The notes under the pieces are model-generated. The model had not been told where the DNA came from. It saw nothing but the letters and a program-made list of their open reading frames with translations, and searched no databases. From Microvirga pudoricolor (GTDB taxonomy: Bacteria > Pseudomonadota > Alphaproteobacteria > Rhizobiales > Beijerinckiaceae), in the NCBI RefSeq assembly GCF_016892705.1, contig NZ_JAFEMB010000007.1, forward strand, positions 62,001 through 126,000: a stretch of 64,000 bases of DNA, given 5' to 3'. Made by a program: the position numbers and the translations under genes. This document shows, piece by piece, positions 52,966-61,317 of this stretch (position 1 is its first letter; each line of letters starts with the position of its first letter).

Positions 52966-53298
52966 ATGCCGACCAAGCCGACCGCCGGAAAAGCCGGTGC
53001 GACGAAGACCGCCGCCAAGCCAGCCGCCAAGAAGGCAGCGGGCACCAAGGCCGCTGGATCCAACGCTCTTCAGAAGCCGCTCCAACCTTCCAAGGAACTG
53101 GCGGTCGTCGTGGGTTCCAACCCCATCGCGCGGGGCGAGGTCGTCAGCAAGATGTGGGAATACATCAAGAAAAACAATCTCCAGAACCCGGAGAACAAGC
53201 GCGAGATCCTGGCGGACGACAAGCTCAAGCCGATCTTCGGCAAGGACAAGGTGACCATGTTCGAGATGAACAAGCACCTGGCCCAGCACTTGAAGTAA
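52966..53298 (+). CDS. SWIB/MDM2 domain protein
   Basis: A 110-residue protein. The first 35 residues are Lys/Ala-rich and resemble a histone-H1-like DNA-binding tail. The rest is a SWIB domain: LAVVVGSNPIARGEVVSKMW, YIKKNNLQNPENKREILADD, LKPIFGKDKVTMFEMNKHLA. SWIB domains occur in chromatin remodelling in eukaryotes and in chlamydial topoisomerase, so a nucleoid-associated function is likely. GGAGGAACC precedes the ATG. Two terminators follow. Confidence 0.93.
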   Translation: MPTKPTAGKAGATKTAAKPAAKKAAGTKAAGSNALQKPLQPSKELAVVVGSNPIARGEVVSKMWEYIKKNNLQNPENKREILADDKLKPIFGKDKVTMFEMNKHLAQHLK

Positions 53299-53304
53299 CC
53301 CTTC

Positions 53305-53332
53305 TCGGCCCCCTGAAAGGGCCGACATTTTT
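53305..53332 (+). terminator. terminator after the SWIB gene
   Basis: Stem TCGGCCC/GGGCCGA with loop CCTGAAA, followed by CATTTTT. Confidence 0.8.
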
Positions 53333-53333
53333 G

Positions 53334-53378
53334 AACGGACCTTCCGCCACTCCTCCAAGGGCGAAAGGTCCGTTTTTT
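53334..53378 (+). terminator. second terminator after the SWIB gene
   Basis: A 10-base-pair stem (AACGGACCTT/AAGGTCCGTT) with a loop of about 21 bases and a T-run. It backs up the first terminator. Confidence 0.65.
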
Positions 53379-53565
53379 CATCCGGATCCGGAGAAGCTGA
53401 ACCCCCTCCGGGCGGCCCCAGGGAGCCAACGCCTCGGGGCCCCTCCAAATCGCGTACGGGCCATGCGGATGGGGGCCTTTAGCGGGTCCCGCGATCGGGA
53501 TATGTAGGCCGATGCTTCCGCCGGACCGAGCCGGTTCCGGGCCGGAGCGATCGTCTGGAGCCATC

Positions 53566-54426
53566 ATGTCCCGCGTCGTTTTTCTCAACGGTACCTTTCT
53601 TCCCCTCCAGGACGCCAAGGTGTCCGTCATGGATCGCGGCTTCTTGTTCGCCGATGGCATCTACGAGGGTTACGGGGTGCTGGATGGGCACCTCGTCGAC
53701 ACCGAGGGGCACCTGGCCCGGCTGGAGCGGTCCTTGGATGGGGTCCGGATCGCCAACCCGTATTCCCGCACCGAGTGGATCGAGGCCATGAACGGTCTCA
53801 TCCACCGCAACAGCATGCGGGAGGGCTTCCTGTACCTGCAGGTGACGCGGGGTGAGGCCGAGCGCGACTTTTTCTTCCCGGACGGCGTCGCGCCCACGGT
53901 GGCCATGTTCACCCAAGCCAAATCGATCGTCGACGCGCCGGCTGCGGAAACCGGGATCGCCGTCGTGAGCGTTCCGGACCTTCGCTGGAAGCGGCGCGAC
54001 ATCAAATCCTTGTCATTGCTGGCCCAGGTGCTGGCCAAGCAGGCCGCCCGCGAGGCGGGTGCCGGCGAGGCCTGGATGGTCGAGGACGGCTACGTGACGG
54101 AGGGCGGCTCCTCCAGCGCTTTCATCATCACCCGGGATGGAAATCTCGTGGTCCGTCCTCTCTCACACGCCATCCTGCCGGGCATCACCCGCCAGTCGAT
54201 GCTGCGCTTCGTCGAGGAGACGGGAACGGGAATCGAGGAACGCCTCTTCACGCTGGAGGAGGCCTACGATGCGGCGGAGGCCTTCCTGACCAGCGCCTCC
54301 AACTTCGTCCTGCCGATCGTCACCATCGACGGACGGTCCATCGGCGACGGGCGTCCGGGCGCGCGAACCCGCCGCCTGCGCGAGCTCTACATTCAGGCCG
54401 CCCGAGCTTCCGCTGGGGTCGCGTGA
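53566..54426 (+). CDS. D-amino-acid / branched-chain aminotransferase-like PLP enzyme (fold IV)
   Basis: A 286-residue fold-type IV aminotransferase closest to D-amino-acid transaminase. The N-terminus (VVFLNGTFLPLQDAKVSVMD, RGFLFADGIYE) is characteristic. PLP binds Lys147 in DIKSLSLLAQV, and the cofactor is held by the Glu in VTEGGSSSAFI and by the LPGITRQSML motif. These enzymes interconvert D-alanine and D-glutamate, supplying peptidoglycan precursors or degrading D-amino acids. The start at ATG 53566 has CTGGAG upstream; the longer open frame begins at 53512 but lacks family residues. Confidence 0.92.
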   Translation: MSRVVFLNGTFLPLQDAKVSVMDRGFLFADGIYEGYGVLDGHLVDTEGHLARLERSLDGVRIANPYSRTEWIEAMNGLIHRNSMREGFLYLQVTRGEAERDFFFPDGVAPTVAMFTQAKSIVDAPAAETGIAVVSVPDLRWKRRDIKSLSLLAQVLAKQAAREAGAGEAWMVEDGYVTEGGSSSAFIITRDGNLVVRPLSHAILPGITRQSMLRFVEETGTGIEERLFTLEEAYDAAEAFLTSASNFVLPIVTIDGRSIGDGRPGARTRRLRELYIQAARASAGVA

Positions 54427-54430
54427 GGCC

Positions 54431-54456
54431 GGAACCCTTGCTCCGCTTGGGCCGTT
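54431..54456 (+). promoter_or_regulatory. EcfG-type promoter of the small secreted protein gene
   Basis: GGAAC at 54431-54435, a 17-base spacer and CGTT at 54453-54456. The -10 element is 22 bases before the ATG at 54479. Confidence 0.78.
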
Positions 54457-54478
54457 GCCCTCGAAAGGAGCCGAGCCG

Positions 54479-54823
54479 ATGAAACGCATCACTGTCCTGA
54501 CGACCCTGGCCGCCATGGGATTCGCGGCCTCGGCTTGGGCACAGACGCCTGTCCCTCAGCAGCAGGCGCCCAACATGCCCGCGCCGAAGGACATGCCCGC
54601 CGAGAAGGTGGACCCAAGCCTCATCAATCCGACGGAGCCATCCACGACCGGCTCGACGGATAATTTGAGCGAAAAGCTGCAGCAGTCGGACGGCGTGATC
54701 CGACCCCCCAATACGGGCACGCCCGATATGCGGGTTCCGGCCCCCGTGCCCAATCCCGGCACCACGCCCGTCATTCCAGCCCCCGGGAGTCCCGGAGGGA
54801 ACCAAAGCATCGATCCCAAATGA
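54479..54823 (+). CDS. small secreted Pro-rich protein
   Basis: A 114-residue protein with a clear Sec signal (MKRITVLTTLAAMGFAASAW, cleavage after AWA). The mature part is Pro-, Gln- and Asp-rich (QQQAPNMPAPKDMPAEK, then PSTTGSTDNLSEKLQQSDGV, IRPPNTGTPDMRV) and probably disordered. No family is recognised. The exact EcfG promoter and strong AAAGGAG site suggest a stress-induced periplasmic protein. It ends at a bidirectional terminator. Confidence 0.8.
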   Translation: MKRITVLTTLAAMGFAASAWAQTPVPQQQAPNMPAPKDMPAEKVDPSLINPTEPSTTGSTDNLSEKLQQSDGVIRPPNTGTPDMRVPAPVPNPGTTPVIPAPGSPGGNQSIDPK

Positions 54824-54825
54824 CG

Positions 54826-54856
54826 AAAGCCGCGGAGGATCCCTCCGCGGCTTTTC
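54826..54856. terminator. bidirectional terminator
   Basis: AAGCCGCGGAGG, loop ATC plus one base, CCTCCGCGGCTT, with T on the forward side and a T-rich tail on the reverse side. It serves the secreted protein gene and the coiled-coil gene. Confidence 0.9.
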
Positions 54857-54868
54857 TTTGAAGCCTGT

Positions 54869-56149
54869 CTAGTTGGCCGCGGATCGCCGCCGACCGGAAC
54901 GGGCCGGTTTGGGTTTGGGCTCGCGCATCACCATATCGGCGACTTCGATGATGCGCTGGCGCAGCTCCGCGTTCTCGGCCCTCACGAGATCGCTCTCGGG
55001 GGTTCCCTTGCGGAGCGCCTGTAGGACTTTCTCGAGCCGCGCCCGGTCCTCGCGGGAAGCCATGAGCCCACCCTCGAGCGCAGCCTTCTCGGCTTTCAGG
55101 ATCTCATACTTCTCCGAAAGGGTTCGCAGATCCGCCGCATGGCTCTGGCCGCTGCGGCCGCCCTCGTCTTGAAGCGCCGCGATCCGCGCGTTGGCGGCCG
55201 CAAGGGCCATTTCCAGGGCCTGCGCGGCAGCCGCGCGTTCCTCCAGCGAGGTTCGAGCCGCGCGACCCTCTCCGGTGAGAGCTTCGAGCTGGGCCGAGAT
55301 GGCCGCGATCTCGGCGGATTTCCCGTCGCGCTCCGCCTCGATCTCGCGGATGCGCTGGTCGAGCAGAAGGCCACGCTCCTGCTCGGAGGCCAGGTCCTTG
55401 GCGAGGTCGGCGAGCCGTTGACGCTCCTCCCCGAGTTCGGAGCGGCGCTCGCCCAGGGCCCGCTCGAAGTCGTCGCCGCGCGAGGTCTGCGTCATCAGGC
55501 GGGTCTCGATGTCGGAGATCGTGATGCGCTTCGCGTCGAGGTCGCTGAGCGTCGCGGTATGGCGGGATTCCAGGTCCGCATGGGCCGATTCCAGGCGCGC
55601 GAGCTTGTCCAGGTTGAAGGTGAGTTCGGCCTTGGCCTGGGTCAGATCCGCTTTCGTGCGGTCGAGTTCGGTTCGGGTCGCGGCGAGTTCATCCAGAGTG
55701 GTCCGGTGGGCGGCCTCGAGGGCCGTGAGGGTCTCGCGGAGGCCAGACAGGGTGCCTTGCGTCTGAGACAGCTCCTCGCCGGTACCCGCGAGGCGGCTGC
55801 GCGTCTCGGACAGGTCGGCCTGAAGGCCCGATATGGATTGATCGCGCTCGGCCAGCAGGGTTTCCAGCGCTTCGATGCGCACGGCGCGGCGACCCAACTC
55901 CTCCATGCTCTCGTGCTTGACCGCCATAGCCTCTTCGGCCTTGCGCTCGATGCGGCGCTGCAGAACCGCGAACTCCGCGCGCAGGTGATCCTTGTCGGCG
56001 GTGAGTTCGGAGATGGAGAGCGGGAACTGGGCCTCGACCCGGCGGCGCGCCAGTCGTTCCGCGCGGGAATTGATGGCCGGAATGACGAGAAGCGCCAACA
56101 GGGATGCCGCGAGGAATCCCAGCGCAAAGATCATGATGGTCTCAATCAC
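54869..56149 (-). CDS. membrane-anchored coiled-coil protein
   Basis: A 426-residue protein with one N-terminal membrane helix (IFALGFLAASLLALLVIPAI) and a nearly continuous coiled coil from about residue 40 to 390, rich in Glu, Leu, Ala and Arg in heptads (for example LRAEFAVLQRRIERKAEEA). A basic C-terminus ends KPARSGRRRSAAN. It starts at GTG 56149; ATG 56134 is an alternative. The shape suggests a cytoplasmic rod attached to the membrane, perhaps a structural or cell-division-type protein as seen in Rhizobiales. I do not recognise a named family. Confidence 0.82.
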   Translation of the reverse strand: MIETIMIFALGFLAASLLALLVIPAINSRAERLARRRVEAQFPLSISELTADKDHLRAEFAVLQRRIERKAEEAMAVKHESMEELGRRAVRIEALETLLAERDQSISGLQADLSETRSRLAGTGEELSQTQGTLSGLRETLTALEAAHRTTLDELAATRTELDRTKADLTQAKAELTFNLDKLARLESAHADLESRHTATLSDLDAKRITISDIETRLMTQTSRGDDFERALGERRSELGEERQRLADLAKDLASEQERGLLLDQRIREIEAERDGKSAEIAAISAQLEALTGEGRAARTSLEERAAAAQALEMALAAANARIAALQDEGGRSGQSHAADLRTLSEKYEILKAEKAALEGGLMASREDRARLEKVLQALRKGTPESDLVRAENAELRQRIIEVADMVMREPKPKPARSGRRRSAAN

Positions 56150-56311
56150 GCCCGCACAAACTCCAGGGTGCCCGACCGGACAGGCTCAGGAACCCTGCCA
56201 CGCGTCCGCACCGCTTGCCAGAGCCCAGCGCTCCGGAATGGCTAGGTTTAGGGCGTAACCCAACGTTTTCCCACCCCGCCGGGTCAGAATTCGCCGGGCC
56301 TGGGCAGAACC

Positions 56312-56908
56312 TCAGAAAGGGTTCCAGGTCGGCTGGTCGGTGAATTTCAGGTAGCCCACATTGATGCCCAACCGCGCGCCGACGCCGGTTCGGATGGGGA
56401 CCACCACCATGTCGTCCGCCTTGGCCGCCGTGACGCCGAAGCCGCCGATCAGGTAGGCGGAGCCGTCGACCCCGACGAAGCGTCGGTAGAGCGCGTTTAC
56501 GGCCGGCAGGTTGTAGACCAGCATCATGGTCCGGGCGCCGTCGCCACCCACGTCGAAGCCCAGCGATGGGCCCTGCCAGAAGACCTTGCGCTCTCCGGCG
56601 TTTCGGGTGAACAGCTTGCCCTCGCCGTAGCGCACCCCGCCGAAAAAGGCGCCACCCGCCTCCTGCCCGAGGATGTAGCCGTTGGGCTCGCCCCAGCGAC
56701 GGACGGCCTCCTGCACCGCGAGCGCCAGGCCCCGGGAGGCGGAGCCGAAGAACTGGTGGCCGGAATCGACCAACTCCTCGGGCCGGAAGGAATCAGGAGC
56801 GGGCTGCGCCGCGTAGGCCGGCTGCACCCGCGGCGATTGGGCGGCGGCCGGCAGGGCGCAGAGGGTTGCGGCCAAGGCGGCGGCCATGAATGTCAGTCGC
56901 GAGCGCAT
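56312..56908 (-). CDS. eipA: DUF1134 periplasmic envelope protein EipA
   Basis: A 198-residue secreted protein: signal peptide RSRLTFMAAALAATLCALPA cleaved after AAA, then the DUF1134 domain with SGHQFFGSASRGLALAVQEA, RWGEPNGYILGQEAGGAFFG, LFTRNAGERKVFWQGPSLG, FDVGGDGARTMMLVYNLP and VDGSAYLIGGFGVTA. In Brucella EipA supports envelope integrity and is a direct CtrA target. ATG 56908 has GAGGA upstream; a TTG at 56914 is also in frame. ctrA and chpT lie within 6 kb here. Confidence 0.92.
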   Translation of the reverse strand: MRSRLTFMAAALAATLCALPAAAQSPRVQPAYAAQPAPDSFRPEELVDSGHQFFGSASRGLALAVQEAVRRWGEPNGYILGQEAGGAFFGGVRYGEGKLFTRNAGERKVFWQGPSLGFDVGGDGARTMMLVYNLPAVNALYRRFVGVDGSAYLIGGFGVTAAKADDMVVVPIRTGVGARLGINVGYLKFTDQPTWNPF

Positions 56909-57270
56909 GAGCAATTCCTCTCATGGACGTGGAGCGGGGCTCCAGCGGGGATGTCTTGGCCCAGGGGACCGAGCGCGAGACGGCCATTTAAGGCTATCAA
57001 CCCTAACAATGTCTGTACGTCAGGTGCTCGACGAGGGCCGGCGAGGGGCTTAAGACCGGCCAAGGGGTCAAAATATGGCGTCACTGGGTTCCGTGAGCGT
57101 TTTGGGTTTCGACGTGGGCGTCCTGGGCCCAATGGCTCGCGGGCATTCACTGCGAACACATGGAAGCATTTCCCGCCACCCTCGGCCTTGAGACAGCCGT
57201 CATCGGCCCGTCGCGAGGTTGGGTTTAGCGATGCCGGACCTGGCCTTCTTTCGAACCTTCGCCGCCTGCC
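56909..57270. other. 362-base gap upstream of eipA
   Basis: No gene is supported. Possible CtrA half-sites (TTAA at 56988-56991, and TTAG read on the reverse strand nearby) occur but do not form the full TTAA-N7-TTAAC box. The rest looks like ordinary GC-rich spacer with the eipA promoter near its left end. Confidence 0.4.
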
Positions 57271-58095
57271 TCAGGCCGCGATGGCCGGGAGGGCGAGCTT
57301 CGCCGCGAGCGCGTGGTCGCCCAGGGCCGCGAAGGGGCCGTTGCGATAGCCGCGGTCCTCATGACCGTAGGTGAGGGGAGACCCGCCGGGGCCGATCACG
57401 ACTCCACCCGCCCGCACCAGGATGTGGTCGCCGGCCGCGGTGTCCCATTCCATGGTCGGGCCGCAGCGCACGTAGACGTCGGCCTCGCCATCCGCGATGA
57501 AGCAGAACTTCAGGGCCGAGGACGCGGCGCGGCGGGTGCCGATGGACAGGGCCGACAGGCACGCCTCCGTCGCGTTGTCGCCGTGGCGGCGGCTCACGAG
57601 AGCGGTCAGGTCCTTGTCCGGCGCCGGACGGACGCGAACCGGTTCCCAGTCCGAGGGCACGTCCGCGCCTTCGGACAAGGCTCCCGAATAGGCGGCCTCG
57701 CCCGCGGCCCAGACCTTCCCGAGCGCCGGAGCCGAAACGGCGGCGGCGGCCGGGCGGCCCGAGCGGATGAGCGCGATGTTGACGCTGTACTCGCCGGTGC
57801 CCCGAATGAAATCGCCCGTGCCGTCCAGGGGATCCACGAGGAAGAACGTGTCGGCCGCCTCGGCCGCGTTCGCGGTCTCCTCCGCGATCACCGGGATTTC
57901 GGGCCAGATGGCGTTGAGACGCGCGATGATGAGAGTCTCGGCGGCGTAGTCGGCTTCCGTGGTCGGGGAGCCGTCGTCCTTGACCCGATGGTCGATGGCG
58001 GCCTGCTCCATGCGGCGGAGCAGGCGTCCAGCCTCCACGGCGATCTCGGCGAGTTTGAACGCGATGGCGTCCGCGGGGCGGTCTTCGGGCTGCAT
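57271..58095 (-). CDS. cysQ: 3'(2'),5'-bisphosphate nucleotidase CysQ
   Basis: CysQ removes phosphate from 3'-phosphoadenosine 5'-phosphate formed in sulfate assimilation. The 274-residue inositol-monophosphatase-fold enzyme has DDGSPTTEADYAAETLI, VIAEETAN, the metal-binding DPLDGTGDFIRGTGEYSVNI and WDTAAGDHILVRAGGVV. The start at ATG 58095 (MQPEDRPADAI) fits the family; ATG 58188 is an in-frame alternative. It is divergent from chpT. Confidence 0.93.
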   Translation of the reverse strand: MQPEDRPADAIAFKLAEIAVEAGRLLRRMEQAAIDHRVKDDGSPTTEADYAAETLIIARLNAIWPEIPVIAEETANAAEAADTFFLVDPLDGTGDFIRGTGEYSVNIALIRSGRPAAAAVSAPALGKVWAAGEAAYSGALSEGADVPSDWEPVRVRPAPDKDLTALVSRRHGDNATEACLSALSIGTRRAASSALKFCFIADGEADVYVRCGPTMEWDTAAGDHILVRAGGVVIGPGGSPLTYGHEDRGYRNGPFAALGDHALAAKLALPAIAA

Positions 58096-58273
58096 CCTTT
58101 CAGTTGTGCCCTTTGCCGGCGCATCTGTCGACCCTTCTTCGCCTGAAGTCGGTCCCGGTCGGCGGTTTCGACGGCTTTTCAAACCCATCAAGGCCGGGTA
58201 TCCGAAGGGGAATCGTCCCCACCGCCGAACCGCCGGCCCTCACCCTGGCCGCGACAGGCCCCCCGGAGCCCCC

Positions 58274-58915
58274 ATGGCCACGATCACGCTCGACTCGCTC
58301 GACCTCGCCGCCCTTCTCTGCTCGCGCGTCTGCCACGATGTGATTTCGCCCGTGGGCGCCATCATCAACGGCCTCGAGGTGCTGGAGGACGACAACGACG
58401 CTTCCATGCGGGATTTCGCCCTGGAGCTCATCGGCAAGAGCGCCAAGCAGGCCTCGGCCCGGCTGCAATTCGCCCGTCTCGCCTTCGGGGCGGCCGGTTC
58501 CGCAGGCGCGTCCATCGATCTCGGCGACGCGGAGGCCGTGGCGCGGGGCATGTTCCAGGACGACAAGGTGGCGTTCTCCTGGACGTCGCCGCGCCTCCTG
58601 TTCCCGAAGAACAAGGTGAAGCTGCTGCTCAATCTCGTCATGACGGCCACGAGCGCGATCCCGCGCGGTGGCTCCATCGCCGTCACCGTGACGGGAGACG
58701 CCGAGACCGGCGCCTTCACCCTCGTTTCGAAGGGCCTGAACGCCCGCATCCCGGCTCACGCGGAAGCCCTCATCGCGGGCGAGCCGGAGAGCGGTACCGT
58801 GGACGCCCACGGGGTCCAGCCCTTCTATGCCGGCATGGTGGCGCGCGCCTGCGGCATGAAGGTCTCGTTCGGCATCGAGGGCGATGAGGTCACCATCCGG
58901 GCTGTCTCGGCTTAA
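58274..58915 (+). CDS. chpT: histidine phosphotransferase ChpT
   Basis: ChpT carries phosphate from the hybrid kinase CckA to CtrA and CpdR in the alphaproteobacterial cell-cycle phosphorelay. The 213-residue protein resembles a histidine kinase DHp/CA pair without ATP binding. His21 lies in LLCSRVCHDVISPVGAIING, followed by LEVLEDD and a degenerate CA-like domain (LLFPKNKVKLLLNLVMTATS). It starts at ATG 58274, with CGGAG upstream. Its substrate CtrA is encoded 2.4 kb away. The TTAA at 58912-58915 provides its stop and that of the convergent LysR gene. Confidence 0.93.
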   Translation: MATITLDSLDLAALLCSRVCHDVISPVGAIINGLEVLEDDNDASMRDFALELIGKSAKQASARLQFARLAFGAAGSAGASIDLGDAEAVARGMFQDDKVAFSWTSPRLLFPKNKVKLLLNLVMTATSAIPRGGSIAVTVTGDAETGAFTLVSKGLNARIPAHAEALIAGEPESGTVDAHGVQPFYAGMVARACGMKVSFGIEGDEVTIRAVSA

Positions 58916-59877
58916 GGGAGCCGCGCGGCCGTCTCCTCGCCGGCGGAAGCCGGCGGTGGCGGCGTCATGGCGGCCTCCTGCGCGAGCCACCGGCAGAAAG
59001 CATCGGCCTTGCGGTTCCGGCGAAGGGGCCGCGCGACCACGTAGGCATGCCCGCTCGGCACGAATCCGAACGGCGCGATGAGACGACCGGCCCGGATGTC
59101 GTCGATCACGAGCGGCCAGGGCGCGATGCCGACGCCCAAACCCCCGGTGGCCGCCTCCAACATGTAGTAAAAGTGCTCGTACTCGACCCCAGCGGAACCG
59201 AGACCGGATGAACCGGCGCCGGATATCTCGAGCCAAGTCGCCCACGCGTCGCGCCGGGTCGCCGTGTGGAGCAGGGGAGCGCGGGCGAGATCGCCGGGGT
59301 GTTGAAACGTCATGCGTTCGGCCATCGCGCGGGACAGGACGGGTCCGAAATTCTCCCTGAACAAAACGTCCGTGACCACATCCTCCGACCGAACCTCCTC
59401 GGCGAGCCGAATGGCGACCTCGTAGCGTTCCCGCGCGAAGTCGACGGGCGCATAGGAGGCGCTGAGGCGCACCTCGATCTCGGGGTGCAGATGCCGGAAA
59501 CGGAACAAGCGCGGGATCAGCCATCGCATGCTGAACGTGCCGGTGCACGAGACGTCGAGCGTACCGCTCTCGTCGTCGCGGACGGATCGAACGCCGGCCT
59601 CGATCGTCTCGAAACCTCCACTCAAGAAGGGGAGAAGCACCTGGCCGGCTTCGGTCAGCCGCAGCCCGTTCTTGGGGCCCTCGAACAAGCGGATCCCGAG
59701 AACCTCCTCCAGGTGGCGCACATGGCGGCTGACCGCGCCGTGGCTGACGGACAACTCTTCTGCCGCGAGAGTCATGCGGCCAAGACGCCCGGCGGCCTCG
59801 AAGGCCAGCAGCGCGTTGAGAGAGGGGAGATTGCGTCGAGCCAAGGGACCACCCAGCCATGTGAAGAAAACGCACAT
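58912..59877 (-). CDS. LysR-family regulator, GcvA-like
   Basis: A 321-residue LysR regulator. The HTH is at about residues 16-75 (LPSLNALLAFEAAGRLGRMT, LAAEELSVSHGAVSRHVRHL) and the effector domain from about 100, with the GcvA-type LFRFRHLHPEIEVRLS. It is divergent from a DMT transporter with an inverted repeat between them, so it likely controls that transporter. The ATG at 59877 is used; a TTG 33 bases downstream would match the usual start ARRNLPS. Confidence 0.92.
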   Translation of the reverse strand: MCVFFTWLGGPLARRNLPSLNALLAFEAAGRLGRMTLAAEELSVSHGAVSRHVRHLEEVLGIRLFEGPKNGLRLTEAGQVLLPFLSGGFETIEAGVRSVRDDESGTLDVSCTGTFSMRWLIPRLFRFRHLHPEIEVRLSASYAPVDFARERYEVAIRLAEEVRSEDVVTDVLFRENFGPVLSRAMAERMTFQHPGDLARAPLLHTATRRDAWATWLEISGAGSSGLGSAGVEYEHFYYMLEAATGGLGVGIAPWPLVIDDIRAGRLIAPFGFVPSGHAYVVARPLRRNRKADAFCRWLAQEAAMTPPPPASAGEETAARLP

Positions 59878-59887
59878 ACGTCGTCAG

Positions 59888-59904
59888 ATGTTATCGATTA
59901 ACAT
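59888..59904. promoter_or_regulatory. probable LysR operator
   Basis: The perfect inverted repeat ATGTTA-TCGAT-TAACAT contains a T-N11-A LysR box. It lies between the divergent lysR and DMT transporter genes, 11 bases from the lysR start. Confidence 0.65.
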
Positions 59905-59957
59905 CCCGCGCCCCCGATGTCACAAAGCGCTCCTCAGACTTTCCAACGGGGCGTGCC

Positions 59958-60797
59958 GTGAGCTTACTGATCTTCTGCGCGGTCCTGCTGGCCGCCCTGA
60001 TGCATGCTGGCTGGAACGCGGTGGTGAAAGGGGGAGTAGATCGCCTCTCCTCCATGCTGCTGCTGGTCCTGTCGCAGGTAGCCTTCTCGATCGTGCTGAT
60101 GCCTTTCTTCCCGCTGCCGGCCGCCGCCGCCCTTCCATGGCTCATCGCATCGGCCGTCGTGCACGTGTTCTACAAGCTGACGCTGATCCGGGCCTATGGC
60201 GTCGGAGATTTCTCGCAGGTCTATCCGCTCGCGCGCGGGTCGGCGCCCCTCATGGTGACTCTCGTCAGCGTAATGGCGTTGGGCGAAGCGATCACGCCCG
60301 CCAAACTGGCCGCCATCCTGCTCATCGGCGGCGGCGTCTGCCTGATGGCGTTTGGCGGACGAGGGGGGTTGTCCATGTCCCGGCACGCGATGGGGCTTGC
60401 CTTGGCGACAGGCTGCTTCATCGCGACCTATACGCTGTCGGACGGTATCGGTGCGCGCCATGCCGGAACGGCATCGGGTTTTTTTCTCGCCCTCAACATC
60501 ATCGACGGCCTGCTGACCTGCGCCTGGGTTCGCGCCACGCGCGGTCCCGCGGTCTTCACGAAGCTCGCCCCGCATTGGCGAGGGGGCATCGCGGCGGGCG
60601 CCATGGCGATGGCGGCGTACTGGATCGTGATCTGGGGCTTCACGCAGGCGCCGATCGCGCTCGTCGCGGCGCTGCGCGAAACGAGCGTCCTGTTCGCCGT
60701 CCTGATCGCGGTGTTCTTCCTGAAGGAGCGTGTAGGTCCGGGCCGCATCGTCGCGGCGTGCCTCATCGCGGGCGGCGTGGCGCTGATGCGTCTGTGA
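59958..60797 (+). CDS. EamA/DMT family transporter
   Basis: A 279-residue protein with ten membrane helices in two EamA repeats (first: LIFCAVLLAALMHAGWNAVV; second from about residue 145). The segments KLTLIRAYGVGDFSQVYPLA, RGSAPLMVTL and LRETSVLFAVLIAVFFLKER are the conserved motifs at the ends of the repeats. Probably an exporter or importer of a small metabolite regulated by the divergent LysR protein. It starts at GTG 59958. Confidence 0.92.
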   Translation: MSLLIFCAVLLAALMHAGWNAVVKGGVDRLSSMLLLVLSQVAFSIVLMPFFPLPAAAALPWLIASAVVHVFYKLTLIRAYGVGDFSQVYPLARGSAPLMVTLVSVMALGEAITPAKLAAILLIGGGVCLMAFGGRGGLSMSRHAMGLALATGCFIATYTLSDGIGARHAGTASGFFLALNIIDGLLTCAWVRATRGPAVFTKLAPHWRGGIAAGAMAMAAYWIVIWGFTQAPIALVAALRETSVLFAVLIAVFFLKERVGPGRIVAACLIAGGVALMRL

Positions 60798-60801
60798 CGA
60801 T

Positions 60802-61239
60802 TTAAGCCCTATAGGCCACCAGCACGACGCCCAGCGTAATCAGGACGACACCGATCCAATTGACCGCCGCGAGCCGCTCGCCGAGGAAGATGACGCCGAA
60901 CAAAGCCACCAGAACGACGCTGAGCTTGTCGACCGGTGCGACGCGGGCCGCATCCCCGAGTTTCAGGGCACGAAAGTAGCACAGCCACGATGCGCCGGTC
61001 GCGAGGCCGGACAGGATCAGGAAGAGATAGGTTCGTGCCGCGATGGAACCCGGTGGCTGCCATTGCTGGGTTCCGACCAGAAGGCAGCCGAGAACCAGCA
61101 CGATGACGATGGTTCGGATGAAGGTCGCGAAATCGGAGTTCACGTTCTCGACGCCAGCCTTGGCGAAGATTGCCGTGAGGGCCGCAAAACCTGCGGACGA
61201 CAAGGCCCAGAACGTCCATGACTCAGCGAGAGCTTTCAT
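60802..61239 (-). CDS. small single-repeat EamA family membrane protein
   Basis: A 145-residue protein with four or five membrane helices and one EamA repeat (WALSSAGFAALTAIFAKAGV, then SWLCYFRALKLGDAARVAPV, DKLSVVLVALFGVIFLGERL). Such half-size EamA proteins probably act as homodimers. AGGAGAG precedes the ATG. Its stop is five bases from the end of the convergent DMT gene. Confidence 0.9.
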   Translation of the reverse strand: MKALAESWTFWALSSAGFAALTAIFAKAGVENVNSDFATFIRTIVIVLVLGCLLVGTQQWQPPGSIAARTYLFLILSGLATGASWLCYFRALKLGDAARVAPVDKLSVVLVALFGVIFLGERLAAVNWIGVVLITLGVVLVAYRA

Positions 61240-61264
61240 GGTTCTCTCCTGCTCGTTCCAGAAC

Positions 61265-61293
61265 GAAAAAAGCCCGATCGGACGACCGGGCTT
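61265..61293 (-). terminator. terminator after ctrA
   Basis: On the reverse strand AAGCCCGGTCG, two central bases and CGATCGGGCTT are followed by TTTTCG, 25 bases after the ctrA stop. Confidence 0.85.
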
Positions 61294-61317
61294 CCTCCTG
61301 GCTCGTGACGGCCGATG

